Positions 22,016-33,475 of a stretch of DNA of 64,000 nt are shown here, piece by piece. Under the pieces are notes generated by a model, which was not told the origin of the DNA, did not search any database, and worked only from the letters and a program-made list of their open reading frames with translations. Each line of letters opens with the position of its first letter. The first letter of the stretch is position 1. Source of the stretch: Daedaleopsis sinensis. Taxonomy: Eukaryota; Basidiomycota; Agaricomycetes; Polyporales; Polyporaceae. The stretch lies in contig CM066302.1 of the NCBI GenBank assembly GCA_033807695.1, positions 372,001 through 436,000 of the forward strand, read 5' to 3'. A program made the position numbers and the translations under genes.

Positions 22016-22607
22016 CATTACTGTACAGTCCAGGAAGAGGGGCCAGCGCTCGATCGGATGGTGCGTCTATCTCTGAACGTAGTCATAGAGTAGTAAAAGG
22101 GCTCACCGAGTCGTCCCGCAGACACTGGTTGGACGTCTGAGCGTGTGCTTGCGTAGGTAGTAACCTAGTCGCCTCGTAGTACGAGTACTAGTCATGGCCG
22201 TGTCTGTAGACATGCGAGGTGGCCGTCCTTGCGTCGAGAGGGAACCGGGGAGACACAGACGTGGTCGGGGGGAGGGGACCGTACGTAGCAGGGCTAGGTA
22301 GAGACGGTAGACTCACGGTACTAGCAGGCGCGAGCTCGCAGCTCTTTGCGGGGACCAGGGGACGTGCTTCGGGGGAGGCCGAGGGACTTTGGCGGGGTGG
22401 ACAGTCTGTCGCGCGTAGAAAGCGCGAGGAAGAGGCGGATGCGAGCGCGGGACGAGAGCGGCGGACAGAGACTGAGAGGACGCGAAGGACGCGTAGGGCG
22501 CTATTTTGGGTGCGGCCCGATGACGTCGGTCGACGTCGATCGCGATCTTGTGAGGCTCGAGCTCTGCTCGTCTGCTTCCGTCGCGCACTCTGCTGCCCCC
22601 GCCCAAT
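22016..22607. other. Gene-free stretch before the right duplication arm
   Basis: Purine-rich in 22340-22500, with frames on both strands that resemble nothing. The right end is weakly similar to 12140-12185, which suggests that the duplication may start slightly earlier than the sharp homology shows. Confidence 0.4.
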
Positions 22608-22780
22608 GCGCCGGATATGGTTCTTTTGATTCCTGCCATATAACGACCGCATGGACTTCATCGCCGATAGCCGCAACCCCCGTCATCGTCGCTCCGTCGC
22701 TACATACGACAGGCGCCGCAATGTACCTCGTCGACCCCACCTCCCTTCCCTCCGACCTCTGGGGCGTCGTGCAGTCCACC

Positions 22781-25700
22781 ATGCAGCTCCTCCACCACGC
22801 TCTCCTCTGCTTGGCCGCCTACCTCGCCTCCGCCGACGTCTTCCTCGGTGGCGCGAACGGCGTCCGCACCGTGTCCGCGCAGTACTTGCTGGGGCTGGGT
22901 GAGTGCGCCTATACCGAGCTGAGAGGATAGACGTTGACGAGGGCGGTGGGCAGGCATTGCGGACGTCACTGGGTAACTGAAATCCTGTCTTCTGGGAGTG
23001 GGACGCGTGCTGAGACGTGTGATGCCGACCAGTCCGGTCGTGGAGACGAATATGATGGTGAGTTCTTCAACGGAGTTAGCACGCTCTTCGTCGTCAAGTC
23101 CCATGGCCCCGGATGGGCGGGCAATCCCGCTCCCGGAGGCGTGTTCCCTTGAGAGACCTCTTGAAGCCCGGTGTAATTAGTCCCTTGTTCGAAAGTTGCA
23201 TCCTGGATACATGACTGTTTGCATGAAATGTATCCAGGATGTGACTCAAAACGCGGAACGGTTGGAATGTAATTCACATGTCGTGCGTAAAAGACATTGC
23301 ACTAGTCTTTGGATTATGCTTGCGACGAAGCCGCAATGTAGCCACGCGCTATGTTGGACCATGCCCCCGATAGGAGACTACTCTCCATGCGCGAGCGTAC
23401 AGAGGGCGTCTTGCTACACCTACACCTACACCTACACCAATCACAGTCTATTTGGTGGCTATATACTGACGAACTCTTCAGGGATACGCAAGTCTCAGCC
23501 AGGTTGACACGGGCCTACACATGAGGCAGCGCAGTCGCGCGTGGATCGTCGCCGACGCGTCCAACTCATCCAACCGTATCGTCTTCATCAATGCTGGTGA
23601 GCCTTCTTCACACGTCCTCTTGTTTCGTTCAGGTCGTTCCCCGTCTCCGCGGGATTAGATTATCGAAGATCGTATAAACTCCCTACATTGAAATTCCGTA
23701 CATTTATCACGGAGTTGTGTTCTGGAATGTGGCATGACTGCGCCTCTTGCTTTTGCTCGACGTAAAACAATCGAGACACAAGATTCTGCTTAATCCTTGC
23801 GTGCTTGTGATTATGTCTCTCAATTCGCTGTCCGTGCCCTGAGCCGCACAGTGACATGCGTTGACAGTCGGGTCTATTGATTCTTCGTTGATCATTGGAT
23901 GTGGGTACCATCGCAGACCCACAGCCAACGATTGACGAAGAGGTACCCTGCCAAAGAGTCACAGTTCGCCGGTCTCCTCATGGAGCTGCAATGTCGTTAC
24001 CTTGTCGGAACATCCACTCACAGTGCTCCGCAGATATTGCGATGGGTGACACCGGTATTCGTCGTTCAGTCGTGAATGCGCTCTCGTCTCAGTACCCCGA
24101 TCTGTACAACAACGAGAACATCGCGCTTGTGTCAACTCACCAGCACAGCGGTGTCGGCGGGTACCTCGAGAACCTCCTCCCGCAAATCACCGCGCTGGGC
24201 TACGTCAAGGAGAGTGCCGATGCGATCGTCGCCGGGACAGTTCTCGCCGTTCAGCGCGCACACAACAACCTCGCCCCGGGCAAGCTCAGCCTTGGAAACA
24301 CGACAATCGTCGATGGAAACATCAACCGCTCGCCCAGCGCGTACCTTGCGAACCCTGCAGAGGAGCGCGCGAAATACCAGTACGATCAGGACAAAGATAT
24401 GACGTTGTTGAGGTTCGACGACGAAAGCGGCAACGCGCGCGGCTTCCTTAGTTTCTTCGCGGTTCATGGAACGAGCATCTACGAGGTACGCCCATCTGTT
24501 TGTAGGCTTTTGCTTGATTCTCATCCGAACTCCAACAGAACAACACCCTTGTGAGCAGTGACAACAAGGGCATGGCCGCTCATCTCTACGAAGGTGCGCA
24601 ATTCTGACACTCGGTCCACATCTTATCCTGACCAATGATGTTCGTAGCGATGGTCGAGCCCGACGCGATGCCTGGTAACAACACGTTTGTCGCTGGGTTT
24701 ACGCAATGTACGTGCCGCGCGCACGCACCTCCCACTTACTCACATCTGCCACAGCGAACGTTGGCGACACCAGCCCCAACACGTACGTTCCGCTGCCATC
24801 TTGCTCTCCCTATCTGCTGACCGTAGTCACTAGTCTGGGCGCGTTCTGCGAGAGCCCTGGTCAACCATGGGACGGCCAGGCATGTGAATTCGACCACTCG
24901 ACATGCGGCAACAAGACTCAGGATTGCCACGGGCGGTGAGCGACCTACTGCTGACTTGAACAGGATCTCTTGCTCATACAGCAGACAGTGGTCCGGGCTT
25001 CTTGATCTCGGACTTCGAGTCGAACAAGATCATCGGGCAGCGCCAGGTCAACGGCGCGAAGGCGATCATGAGCCAGACTCTGCCTGCCGTCTCCGGCGCA
25101 GTCAAATACGTGCACACGTACATGAACATGTGAGCTGCAACCCGCATGCATCGTCGCGCGCGCTGACGACGGTGAAATGCAGGTCGTTCCGCCAATTCAC
25201 TCTCCCTGATGGGACAACAGCGCAGACCTGCCCGCCGGCGATGGGCTACTCGTTTGCCGGTGGTACCACGTAGGTGTCATCGACTGCCGCTACATGATCG
25301 CATTCTCATTTTGCGTAGTGACGGTCCTGGTGCCTTTGACTTCATCCAGGGTGACAACTCGTCCACCCCTCAGTACGTGATTTGAGAAACGTTGTAGACC
25401 ATGACTTTGACATCAGGACAGGAACCCATTCTGGGAGATCGTGAAGGGTGCTGTGACTCCGCTCCCTCCACAGGAGCAGATCGACTGTCAGTCCCCGAAG
25501 CCCATTCTCCTGAACACCGTGCGTATCTCAGACGCCACTCCGGCTGCCTCTGTGCTGACGTGTCTCCAGGGCTACGCGCACTTCCCGTACGAGTGGTCCC
25601 CGAACACCGTCGACATCCAGATGCTCCGTGTCGGCAACTTCGTCATGCTGATCATGCCCGGCGAGCTGACGACGATGGCTGGGCGGCGTATCCGCGACGC

Positions 25701-26749
25701 CGTCCGCGCGAAGCTCATCTCTGAGGGTGTGATCGGTGACGATGCGTATGTCGTCGTTGCTGGCCCGGCGAACACGTATGCGCACTATGTGGCCACGCGC
25801 GAGGAGTACGGCGTGCAGCGTTACGAGGGCGCGTCCACGATCTTTGGGCCATGTGAGTTTATATTCGTTCACTGTTCGTTCACATGACTGAATCGCTCGC
25901 AGATACATTGGAAGCATACATCGTGAGCGCTACGCTGTCCGCGTAGTCGCGAAATATTGATTTGTTTTCAGGACAAGTACACGAGCCTCGTCTCGTTCCT
26001 CGCGGACAACGCGACGGGCAAACCCGCATCGGACCCGGCGCCTGTGGAGCAGACCAGCAAGGCTATCACCCTCCGCGTATGTGCAAATCCTCTCCTAGTC
26101 GCTCTCGTCGCTGATCGTCCGAGGCAGACTCCTGTGGTGTTCGACGAACCAGGCATTGGCCACAACTTTGGCGACGTGCAGACTGACGTGCGTACCGACT
26201 CGCCCTACAAGGCTGGCGAGGCCGTGATCGCGACGTTCGTTGGGTGAGTACTCCGTACAAGACTCTTTGCATCTGCTGCTGACACCGATGCTCCCTAGCG
26301 CGAACCCGAGGGTACGTCGATCATCGGAACGTGCGAGATCGGTACGAGGCTAATGGTGCTGATCGCAGAACAACCTTCGTCTTGAGCAAACATTCCTCTC
26401 TGTGGACCAGCTCACGAACGGCCAGTGGAAGCCCGTGCGCTCCGACTCGCACCCATCGACGACGTACCAGTGGACGCGGACGAGCACCGTGCGTACGACC
26501 GTTCCTGACATCCGGTTTTACACTGACATGGCGCGCAGGTCATCGGCACGAGCACCGTCAACATCACCTGGGTCGTCGAGGACGGCACGCCCGGTGCGTC
26601 TTTCTCGTGCCTCTCGTGCACACACCGAGACTAACTTGTCGCGCACAGCTGGAACGTACCGCCTGACGTACTTTGGCGACAGCAAGCCGATTTTTGGCAG
26701 CATCACGCCGTTCGTCGGCCACTCCTCGAACTTCACGATCTCTTCATGA
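22781..26749 (+). CDS. Neutral ceramidase, copy 2
   Basis: Twenty-one exons: 22781..22898, 22954..22972, 23033..23057, 23482..23596, 24034..24485, 24539..24593, 24648..24707, 24755..24782, 24834..24935, 24989..25129, 25183..25269, 25319..25372, 25422..25518, 25570..25852, 25903..25922, 25972..26076, 26128..26243, 26299..26311, 26369..26488, 26539..26593, 26649..26749; 721 aa, the same length as copy 1. All family motifs (THQHSG, FAVHGTS, NINRSPSAY, GDTSPN) are intact, as are all splice sites, so both copies look functional. Amino-acid changes against copy 1 are few and scattered, for example Thr to Ala in the signal peptide, Asn to Asp after AMVEP, and His to Tyr at the exon 14/15 junction. 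A phosphatase-like gene follows tail to tail, 248 bases downstream. Confidence 0.93.
23199..23241. repeat. Perfect 13-bp inverted repeat in ceramidase intron 3, copy 2
   Basis: Identical in sequence and position to the hairpin at 12788-12830 (offset 10411). Confidence 0.8.
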
Positions 26750-26997
26750 ATACCCTGATCCCTGTCGTTCTCTAACTGTTATCCCATCGCTACTGCTCTT
26801 GTTCACGGAGGACTTTGAATCACCATTATAGTTGAACGTCGGATTGTGTGCGCGACTTTGCTGCCGTCTGTGAAGCGATGCGAGGTGAATATATACAATG
26901 TGCGACCCATAGTGATACAAGCCATTGTACAACATGCCAGAAATCATAGTTCTATCGTGCCAGCAGTCCGTACCCCACCTAAGTGCCCGCTAATACC

Positions 26998-28889
26998 CTA
27001 GTAGCGAACCGGAGCCTTGCCATCGCGGCCCTGCACGACGATCTCAGTGGGGACCGCAGAGAGGTTGTCCTGAAAGGAATGATGAGCACCTCGCTCTCGC
27101 GCCACAACGAGCCTACGCACCTCGGGACCAGCGAGACGGACGGCGCGCCTGCGACGGACGACGCGCGCGGTGAAGAAGACAAGGAGGACGGTGACGAGCG
27201 CCAAGAACACGCCGATGGACGCGTCCGCGACGGTGCTGCCCGTCGTCGGGCGCTCGGGGAGGCCGAGGACCGCGGCGGCCGGGGACGCGGAGGAGACGGA
27301 GCACGCCTGGGCCCACTCGCGGTTGCTGTTGATGACCGAGTTCTCGAGGCGGTAGATGAACTCGGTGAGCGGGATGTCCTCGCGGTGGTTGAAGACGTGG
27401 ATCGTGCGGAAGTCCTCGCTCGTCCCGTTCCGGAACTTGAAGCGGAGGAAGTCGCGCGCGTCGGGTGGGGGCGCGCGGCGCAGCTCGATCGCGATGGCGG
27501 ACCCGAAGTCGGCTGGGGGACGGGGATGGTTTCACCCGGGGCGAGGCGAGGGGCGATGTCAGACGATGAGTATGCACGCAATCATGAGCGGGAGATGGTG
27601 ATGGTCGAGGCCGGATCGCAGTCAGCATGGAGACAGTACAAATAACTTAGTCAAGGGGAACTCACGGATGGCCTGAAGCTCTGGGTGAGACTTGATGACA
27701 TCAGCTTGGTGGAAGAACGAGATGAAAGGTTGGTAGGTTGTCTCGATGACCATCAGCTGGAGCGGGTCGCCGTTGAACGCGATGCGCTGAAGCGCCTTCA
27801 GTATCGAGCTGAGCGCGGTCCGGCTCGCAACTACAATGTGCATGGGAGATAGAGATCAGATATCAGCGGGGCAGCGGGATGACGAGCGGGCGACGTACTG
27901 TTGCCAATGCCGCCCATCGCCGGGTCGGAGTAGATCGCGTTCTCGCGGAAGTTAGCGAGGCCACGGGCCTGCTCGATGAACGTGGGCGGAAGGCGGTGGG
28001 CGTAGGTCTTGTTGTGGACCAAACTAGCAGCGACGAAGTCCCACACCTGAAAGCGAGCAATTTCGGTAAACTAGATCGTGGGACCAACAAAGGGTAGGCA
28101 GACTTACGTTGTACTGGGAGGATGGAGGGCACGAGAATGGTCAGCCGGTGAGACAGGAACGGGAGGGAAAGAGACTTCATACCGCGTTCTCCAGCGAGAG
28201 CTCCTTGCCGAAGGCAAAGTCCTTGAGCGCGTGGAAGAAGGGCTGGGCCTTCTTCGCGACCTCCTTGAACTCGTCCGAGTTGTGCACCTTCTGCGCGTGC
28301 TTCTCAAACGCCTAAACAATCGTTCGTTCAGGCACATTCCCAACCACGCAGGCACAGCGCTGAGCGGAGACACGACACATACCGGGCAGTCGGTCCATGG
28401 CTCGAGCGAGCGGTCGTTGCTGGGCTCGACGGTCTCGACGGGAATGTACTGGTAGCCATTCAGGGGCGCAACGATCGTGCTCTCGTTCGCGAGCGTGATC
28501 CTGTGTGCGGGATTCGGCGGGAAGAGACCCTGGAGGAGCGCAGTGGCGGAGTCGAAGACCGGGGCGCCCTCGCCCCCGACCTTGACGCGGACAGCGACCT
28601 CAGAAAGGTCGACGAGGTCGGAGTGGATGCCCCGGATGTACGACGACGAGTCGGCGTTGAGGTAGAGCCTTCTGAGGTACTGCCCGAGCTGGTACGCTTG
28701 GACCTTGTTTTTGGCGTACACAATCAGGATCGTCGGTGTCTACGGCAGAGACCACAGGAAGCGTACCTCTCCGAGCGGGGTGCTCTGGGTGGCACTCGCC
28801 TTCTGGGTGATGGGGTGCTGGAAGCATTCCGTACGGTCTCCATTACGGGCGAGGATGACAGCGCCGAGGACGTCGTGGTGGGCAGCCAT
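26998..28889 (-). CDS. Histidine-acid-phosphatase-like membrane protein lacking the catalytic His
   Basis: Seven exons on the complement: 28889..28767, 28703..28383, 28311..28183, 28113..28108, 28046..27899, 27830..27666, 27512..26998; 468 aa. The order ILARNGDR, GEVQAYQLGQYLRRLYLN, GYQYIPVE, DCPAFE, YNVWDF and ETTYQPFISFF follows the histidine acid phosphatase (phosphoglycerate mutase-like) family. A C-terminal membrane segment (GVFLALVTVLLVFFTARVV) is followed by an Arg-rich tail, so it is probably anchored with the main domain outside or lumenal. The family nucleophile in RHG is Asn here (Asn16), and the later acidic/His pair is replaced by Glu-Thr, so it may be a pseudo-enzyme; this is inference. 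Exon 4 is only 6 bases (Tyr-Asn). The start at 28889 has no signal peptide, and an upstream exon cannot be excluded. The last intron is long (153 bases). Confidence 0.8.
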
Positions 28890-29883
28890 TTCTACTGGTG
28901 TCGTGTTCCAATCGCGTCGTTCGTTGGGCAATGTAAGCTGGAGGACTCGAGAGGAGACCGCGGTGCTGACAGCTCGTCGAGCTGGCGAGCCATATTTGTA
29001 CTTGCGCGAAATCCGCGTTGGCTTGGAGCGGGTGGGGTACGGCATGGCGGCCATGCTCCTGCCTGGTCTACGAGGGCTGGCGGAGCGCTACCGTTGACGT
29101 TGGAATGGAACGGGCGAATGAATAGGTGCGATCGTGAACGTGTTCGATATGATGTCCGTTCCCGCCTGCATGAAGCTTCGCGGCGGAGATGGCGAACAAT
29201 GTACCTTCCACCACCTCTACCATCTCCGCGACAGCGCCGATTTGGAGAACGTTTATCTGCTCCTCTCGAGCACTGGACACGTCTCAAAGATCAGCCGAAC
29301 AAAATACCGTCCAAGGTAGCAGGATACACATACCAGAGGCGATGGTAGAGGTCTTCGCAAACGCGTGTTCGCTTGCACAGTGGACGCACCGTCTTTCATT
29401 CACCAGGTGAAGGAGTATTGCGCGCTTGGAAACCTCGCCCACACTAGCCCACACTTCGCCGTTGACCTTGCGTATAACACGCGCAGCTACGCCCACCACG
29501 TGACCGTTCCTCGACGCCGACCAAGAGTTTCTCGACGGCGTCACGGACCCGTAAGGCGGGAAGCCCGCTAGCCGGGGAGATCCATGTTACCTTGATCTTG
29601 CATTATCTGAGCGGCATAATGAACCATCGGCTGGCACACGAGGCCGGCAGCGACGTATCTACCGAGATCAGGGGGCGCATGTAGGACAATGCACGAGATG
29701 CACACAAGGCAACTTAATGCAAACGGAAGCACGCTGCATACATCTGGTACGGCGGAGCACGCCGGCCACGCGCAAAACATCAGCACAACGGCTAATGAGC
29801 AGGACCGTACGCTAGTCAAGGACTTACCTGGTAGTCCGACTCCGGATTCCCAATACATTTCCTCTTCCGCCGACACCTGACAT
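28890..29883. other. Intergenic region
   Basis: About 1 kb between the phosphatase-like start and the SRP72-like stop, both on the minus strand. Short frames on both strands have no motif or splice chain. It should hold the promoter of the phosphatase-like gene. Confidence 0.45.
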
Positions 29884-31457
29884 CTACTTCTTCTTCTTGC
29901 CCTTCCCACCTCCAACGATCTTACTACCCCCACCAGCAGGCTCCATGGCGCCCTGCGTAGCACCCCCTCCACCCTTCCGCCTCCTGCCCTGCCCGAACGT
30001 TGCCCGCTCGCTCTTCTTAAGCCACCGCTCTGGGTCTGGGGGTGGCGTTACCCCGGGCACGACGCCCTTGGGCACCCGCTTCATTCGCACCTTCTTCACT
30101 TTCTGGCTCTCCGCAGGGGCAGGGGCGGAGGCGGATGCGAGGGCCGAGACCGACGCAGCCTGTTGTTGCTGCTGCTGTGGAGGCGGCGCGGTCTGGAGGG
30201 AGTTTGAGACCGAGGACGGGAGCGCATCAAGCGCTTGCAGGAAGCCCGACGTGAGGAAGTCGAGGTGTTTCTGCGCCGCTTCAAGGTTGGTGAGGATATC
30301 TGAGTGCTCCTCCGTGTTCTGAGGGCAGTCCAACGTCAGTTTCGTGAACATTGGTGGGATGAAGGAACCGAGGAGACCGAAAGTGTTCATGATCTGCGGT
30401 ACCGGTACTACATAACCACGATGAAGAGCTTACGCGCAGCCGGTGGAGAGTGCCGGGCTACAATGCATGCGAGGAGCACTGTGATCGCACCTGAGCCCCA
30501 CCCTCGTGCAGATCCACGCGCTAGGATGATGCTCTCATCCACCAACACTTTATCGAAGCCGGAGATGAGATGGATATGGGGTGACCCTCCCTGATGACGA
30601 TGTTGGTGGATGATAAAAGATCTGAGACACGCAAGGCTGATGAAATCTCTTGTGTGGACAGGGTCAAACAGAGTCGGACGTATCATTCCACCTCGCATAG
30701 GTACTCGCATAGCACTCGAGAGTACTCGCATCCCAGAATCACGACAGCCGGATAGAAGTGCACAGGCGAGGAGGGAGATGAACACGCACCGGTTCAGCGC
30801 TGTCCAACAGCTGGTTGTACAGATCGAACGCCGCCTGGTAGGACCCTTGTCGATATGCCTAGCAGCGAGGAGCCCCGCACCGAGCCTCAGCCCAACACGC
30901 GTCCACGTTGCGAGTGACAGGTGGGAGCACGTACCAGCTGCGCCTCAAGATGGAGCACGCCTCGATCCACCTCGTCCTCGCCCTCCTTCAGCCCCCCAAG
31001 CACCTTCCCCGCATCGCCCTCCCGATGGAGCCGGTAGAGCGCGTACGCCTTCTCAAACTCGTACCCGCCCTCATCGTCCCCGCTCGAGCTCGCCGGCGCT
31101 TCGGCCATCGCGAGCGCGGCGGCGTACTGGTCGGTCTGGAGAAGAACGAAGAGCTTCGTCTGCAGCGCATCGCGGTCGTTCGGGTCCAGCCTAAGGACTA
31201 CGCAAGCCGCGAGAGGAGATTAAACTGCGAGAAAACCGGTTATAGAAGAACTCTGGCGTACTCTTGTCGCAGGTCTTGATCGCGTTGGCAAAGTGCCCGC
31301 CTTCGATTTGCGCACATAGCGAGGTGAACAGACGCTTCAAACGGTCAGCGACAGGCAAAGGCTGCTTTGGGGCGGCCTTCTGACGGATTTGCTTGCCCGT
31401 CGCCGTTGGCTTCGAGGTCGATTTCGCGGAGGGTTTCGCAGAGGGTTTGGGAGGCAT
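29884..31457 (-). CDS. SRP72: Signal recognition particle subunit SRP72, short form
   Basis: Four exons on the complement: 31457..31262, 31197..30935, 30858..30790, 30318..29884; 320 aa. The N-terminus holds TPR-like helices with the SRP72 pattern (GGHFANAIKTCDKILRLDP, DALQTKLFVLLQ, FEKAYALYRLHR, YQAAFDLYNQLL). The C-terminus carries PDPERWLKKSERATF (PDPERW at 270-275), the signature of the SRP72 RNA-binding domain, then a Gly/Lys-rich tail ending in KGKKKK. SRP72 pairs with SRP68 on SRP RNA in the cytosol. Usual eukaryotic SRP72 is about 600-670 aa; here residues up to about 170 are followed, within about 40 residues, by a Gln/Ala/Pro-rich linker and the RNA-binding end, so the central TPR array is missing. 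Intron 3 is unusually long (471 bases) and contains no TPR-like frame. A six-Gln run lies in the linker. Confidence 0.82.
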
Positions 31458-31938
31458 GTCTCCGATGTCGCGGTCGGGGTACAAGCCGGATATGGGCGCT
31501 TGCTGTGGCAGACTTCAGATCTCCTCTCGTGCAAGCTTCTATATATGTTCCCTTCAGCAGAGGGGAATAGTATAGATGCGAATGACAGGATAGTATTGTT
31601 ATCCGAGAACCATTCCAAGTGTGATATATTCTGACTCGAGACCAGCCAGGGGGAGAAAGCTACCAAAGAAAATTAGCGCACATGCGCTGGTCGAACAAGG
31701 ATATCATAAATAGACCAAAGAAAGCGGGGTCGCAGAAGGCCCAAGGGAAATTGGAATGAGTGCAGCAAGGTCGAAGGAGGGTGGTATCAGATACAGCCGA
31801 ATTAAAATGAGGATAAATACGCATACAAAGCATGGGGGTAATTCGAGAGCGTGATACGTACAGCGTAAAGCATGATGCAGAATCGTGAGACATAGCGATA
31901 TGAAGGGGAGTGCGAGGAAGATCAAGAGCGGCCAGTGG
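31458..31938. other. Intergenic region
   Basis: 480 bases between two minus-strand genes, AT-richer than the coding flanks. No gene seen; it should include the SRP72 promoter. Confidence 0.5.
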
Positions 31939-32827
31939 TTATACGCCTGTGCTGTCGCTCACGACACTCTCCGCGTGGTGGTAGCCGTAGTACGCCGGCG
32001 GAGGAATGCCCTCGGGATCAGGCTCGACGTATCCGCGTGTGGTGAGTTCTCCCGGGCGAAGTTTCTTCTCTTTTGAGCTTCCGTTCGGACGGGTGTACAT
32101 AGTAGTCGTCGTCCCCTGACGCTCGAGGTCGACGGATTGGCTGCCCTCCGGGATGTGAAAGCTCCATCCGCCGTCGGACCGTCGATACGCGACGCGCATG
32201 TTCTCACCAGGTGTGTGAACTGTCGGTTGAACGTGTTAACTGTTTACTCCCATTTCCACGAAAGGGGTAGAAGAAGCGAGAAGTTCAACAGTGGGAACTG
32301 TCCCTATGTGAACATGAAGAACAAGGCCAGGAGGGCACGCCGTGTTGTTGCCCCTACTCAACCGGGAGGGCATCCCCGAAGCTGGACCGTTGTCGCGTCG
32401 AGGGGTCGACATGTGTGAAGGTACAGGCGTAACACCCCGGCCATCTTGATCTCATCGTAATAGACTTCAAGCCTCCTACACCATCCTGATACTCCGCATT
32501 CGTCGTAGAATATAAGCACTCACCGAACTTGGGCCTCTCTACATCAGGCGCGTTCACCCCTACCCCAAACGGCGTCACACGAGCAGCGAGATGCGTAGGG
32601 TCGACAGCGACCATGTATGTCCGCCTGTGAGACGAGAGCTCGTCCTCACGCTGTTGCGCCTTCTTCCGCTTGTAACGTCTCCGCACGAAGTACATTCCGA
32701 GACCGCCGAAGACGATCAGCGCCAGCACGGCGAGGGAGATGCCCAGCGCGAGTGTCGTGGCGGACCGCGAGGACTCTGGGGTTACGCTCGTGGAGGAGTC
32801 AGGCGTGGATGTCGCGGGGGTCGACAT
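31939..32827 (-). CDS. Small single-pass membrane protein, unknown function
   Basis: Two exons on the complement, 32827..32524 and 32219..31939, give 194 aa. Residues 1-22 are Ser/Thr/Pro-rich, 24-48 form one strong membrane helix, and a basic stop-transfer run (RRRYKRKK) follows, so a short outer Ser/Thr region and a cytosolic C-terminus are likely. The second exon contains GGWSFHIPEGSQ and a Pro/Tyr-rich end. This layout resembles many agaricomycete proteins of unknown role. The intron is long (304 bases), and an extra small exon inside it cannot be excluded, so the middle of the protein is uncertain. Confidence 0.6.
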
Positions 32828-33475
32828 GGCCGTGAGGGTGATATGATAATCGCCAGTTTCTAGCTCGCGTTCTGCGGGTGCAGCTGGAGGTTGCGAAGAA
32901 ATCTGCGCGAGTTAGTCCCCGTCCGTCCCACCAGTAAATGACGTGCAGCTCACCTGCAGCTAGGCCCCGCTACGTACGCCAACGAGAGGAGACGAAAAAG
33001 AGCGTCGAAAACGAATGTGAAAGCAACCGACCTGAGCGCGCTGGTAGAGCAGTGCGTTATATATCTCCGCCTGAGGCTCGTTTGATGCGCCGGTCTTCGC
33101 GACGTAGTGTCTAGATGGACGTCGTCCAGTTCATCAAGCCCACAACGTGGTCCTAGAACAAGTGAGCAAGGAGGCGCAGCTCGGGAACAGTGCAGATCAT
33201 ACCTTGATGGTGATGGTCAGTGTTAACTTCAAGACGCGGAAACACGGGGTTATTGGGAGATTCAATTGACAGTTATAGACCATATTCGACCATCTTTGAT
33301 ACTGCTTACTTGGTTAGTTTCTAGAATTAGTCTCCCTTCAAACCGGGTAATTATATCACTACACTCTAACTAGGCGCTCTAACTTTTTTGTTAGCGCCAG
33401 ACATTACATTCTCTGCTCGATCTCTCCTTCCGTCTTACATGCTCTGTTCACCTCTCCCACCTATTCTGCAACAGC
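32828..33475. other. Intergenic region with divergent promoters
   Basis: About 650 bases between the small membrane protein (minus) and UTP20 (plus). A pyrimidine-rich run precedes the UTP20 start (33411-33465), as is common for highly expressed fungal genes. Nothing else seen. Confidence 0.5.

Larger units (their letters stand above)
22608..27413. repeat. Right arm of the 4.8 kb direct duplication
   Basis: Same content and order as 12186-17003. Here the phosphatase-like gene continues intact beyond 27413, so this arm sits in the original context and the left arm is the truncated copy. Confidence 0.9.

Noticed and set aside
12186..27413. Duplication by a transposon or segmental viral element
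   Set aside because: I found no terminal inverted repeats, LTRs, target-site duplications or transposase/reverse-transcriptase frames at the arm borders.
30408..30785. Additional SRP72 exon inside the long intron 3
   Set aside because: The 125-codon frame lacks TPR-like spacing, and the flanking exons already join in phase.
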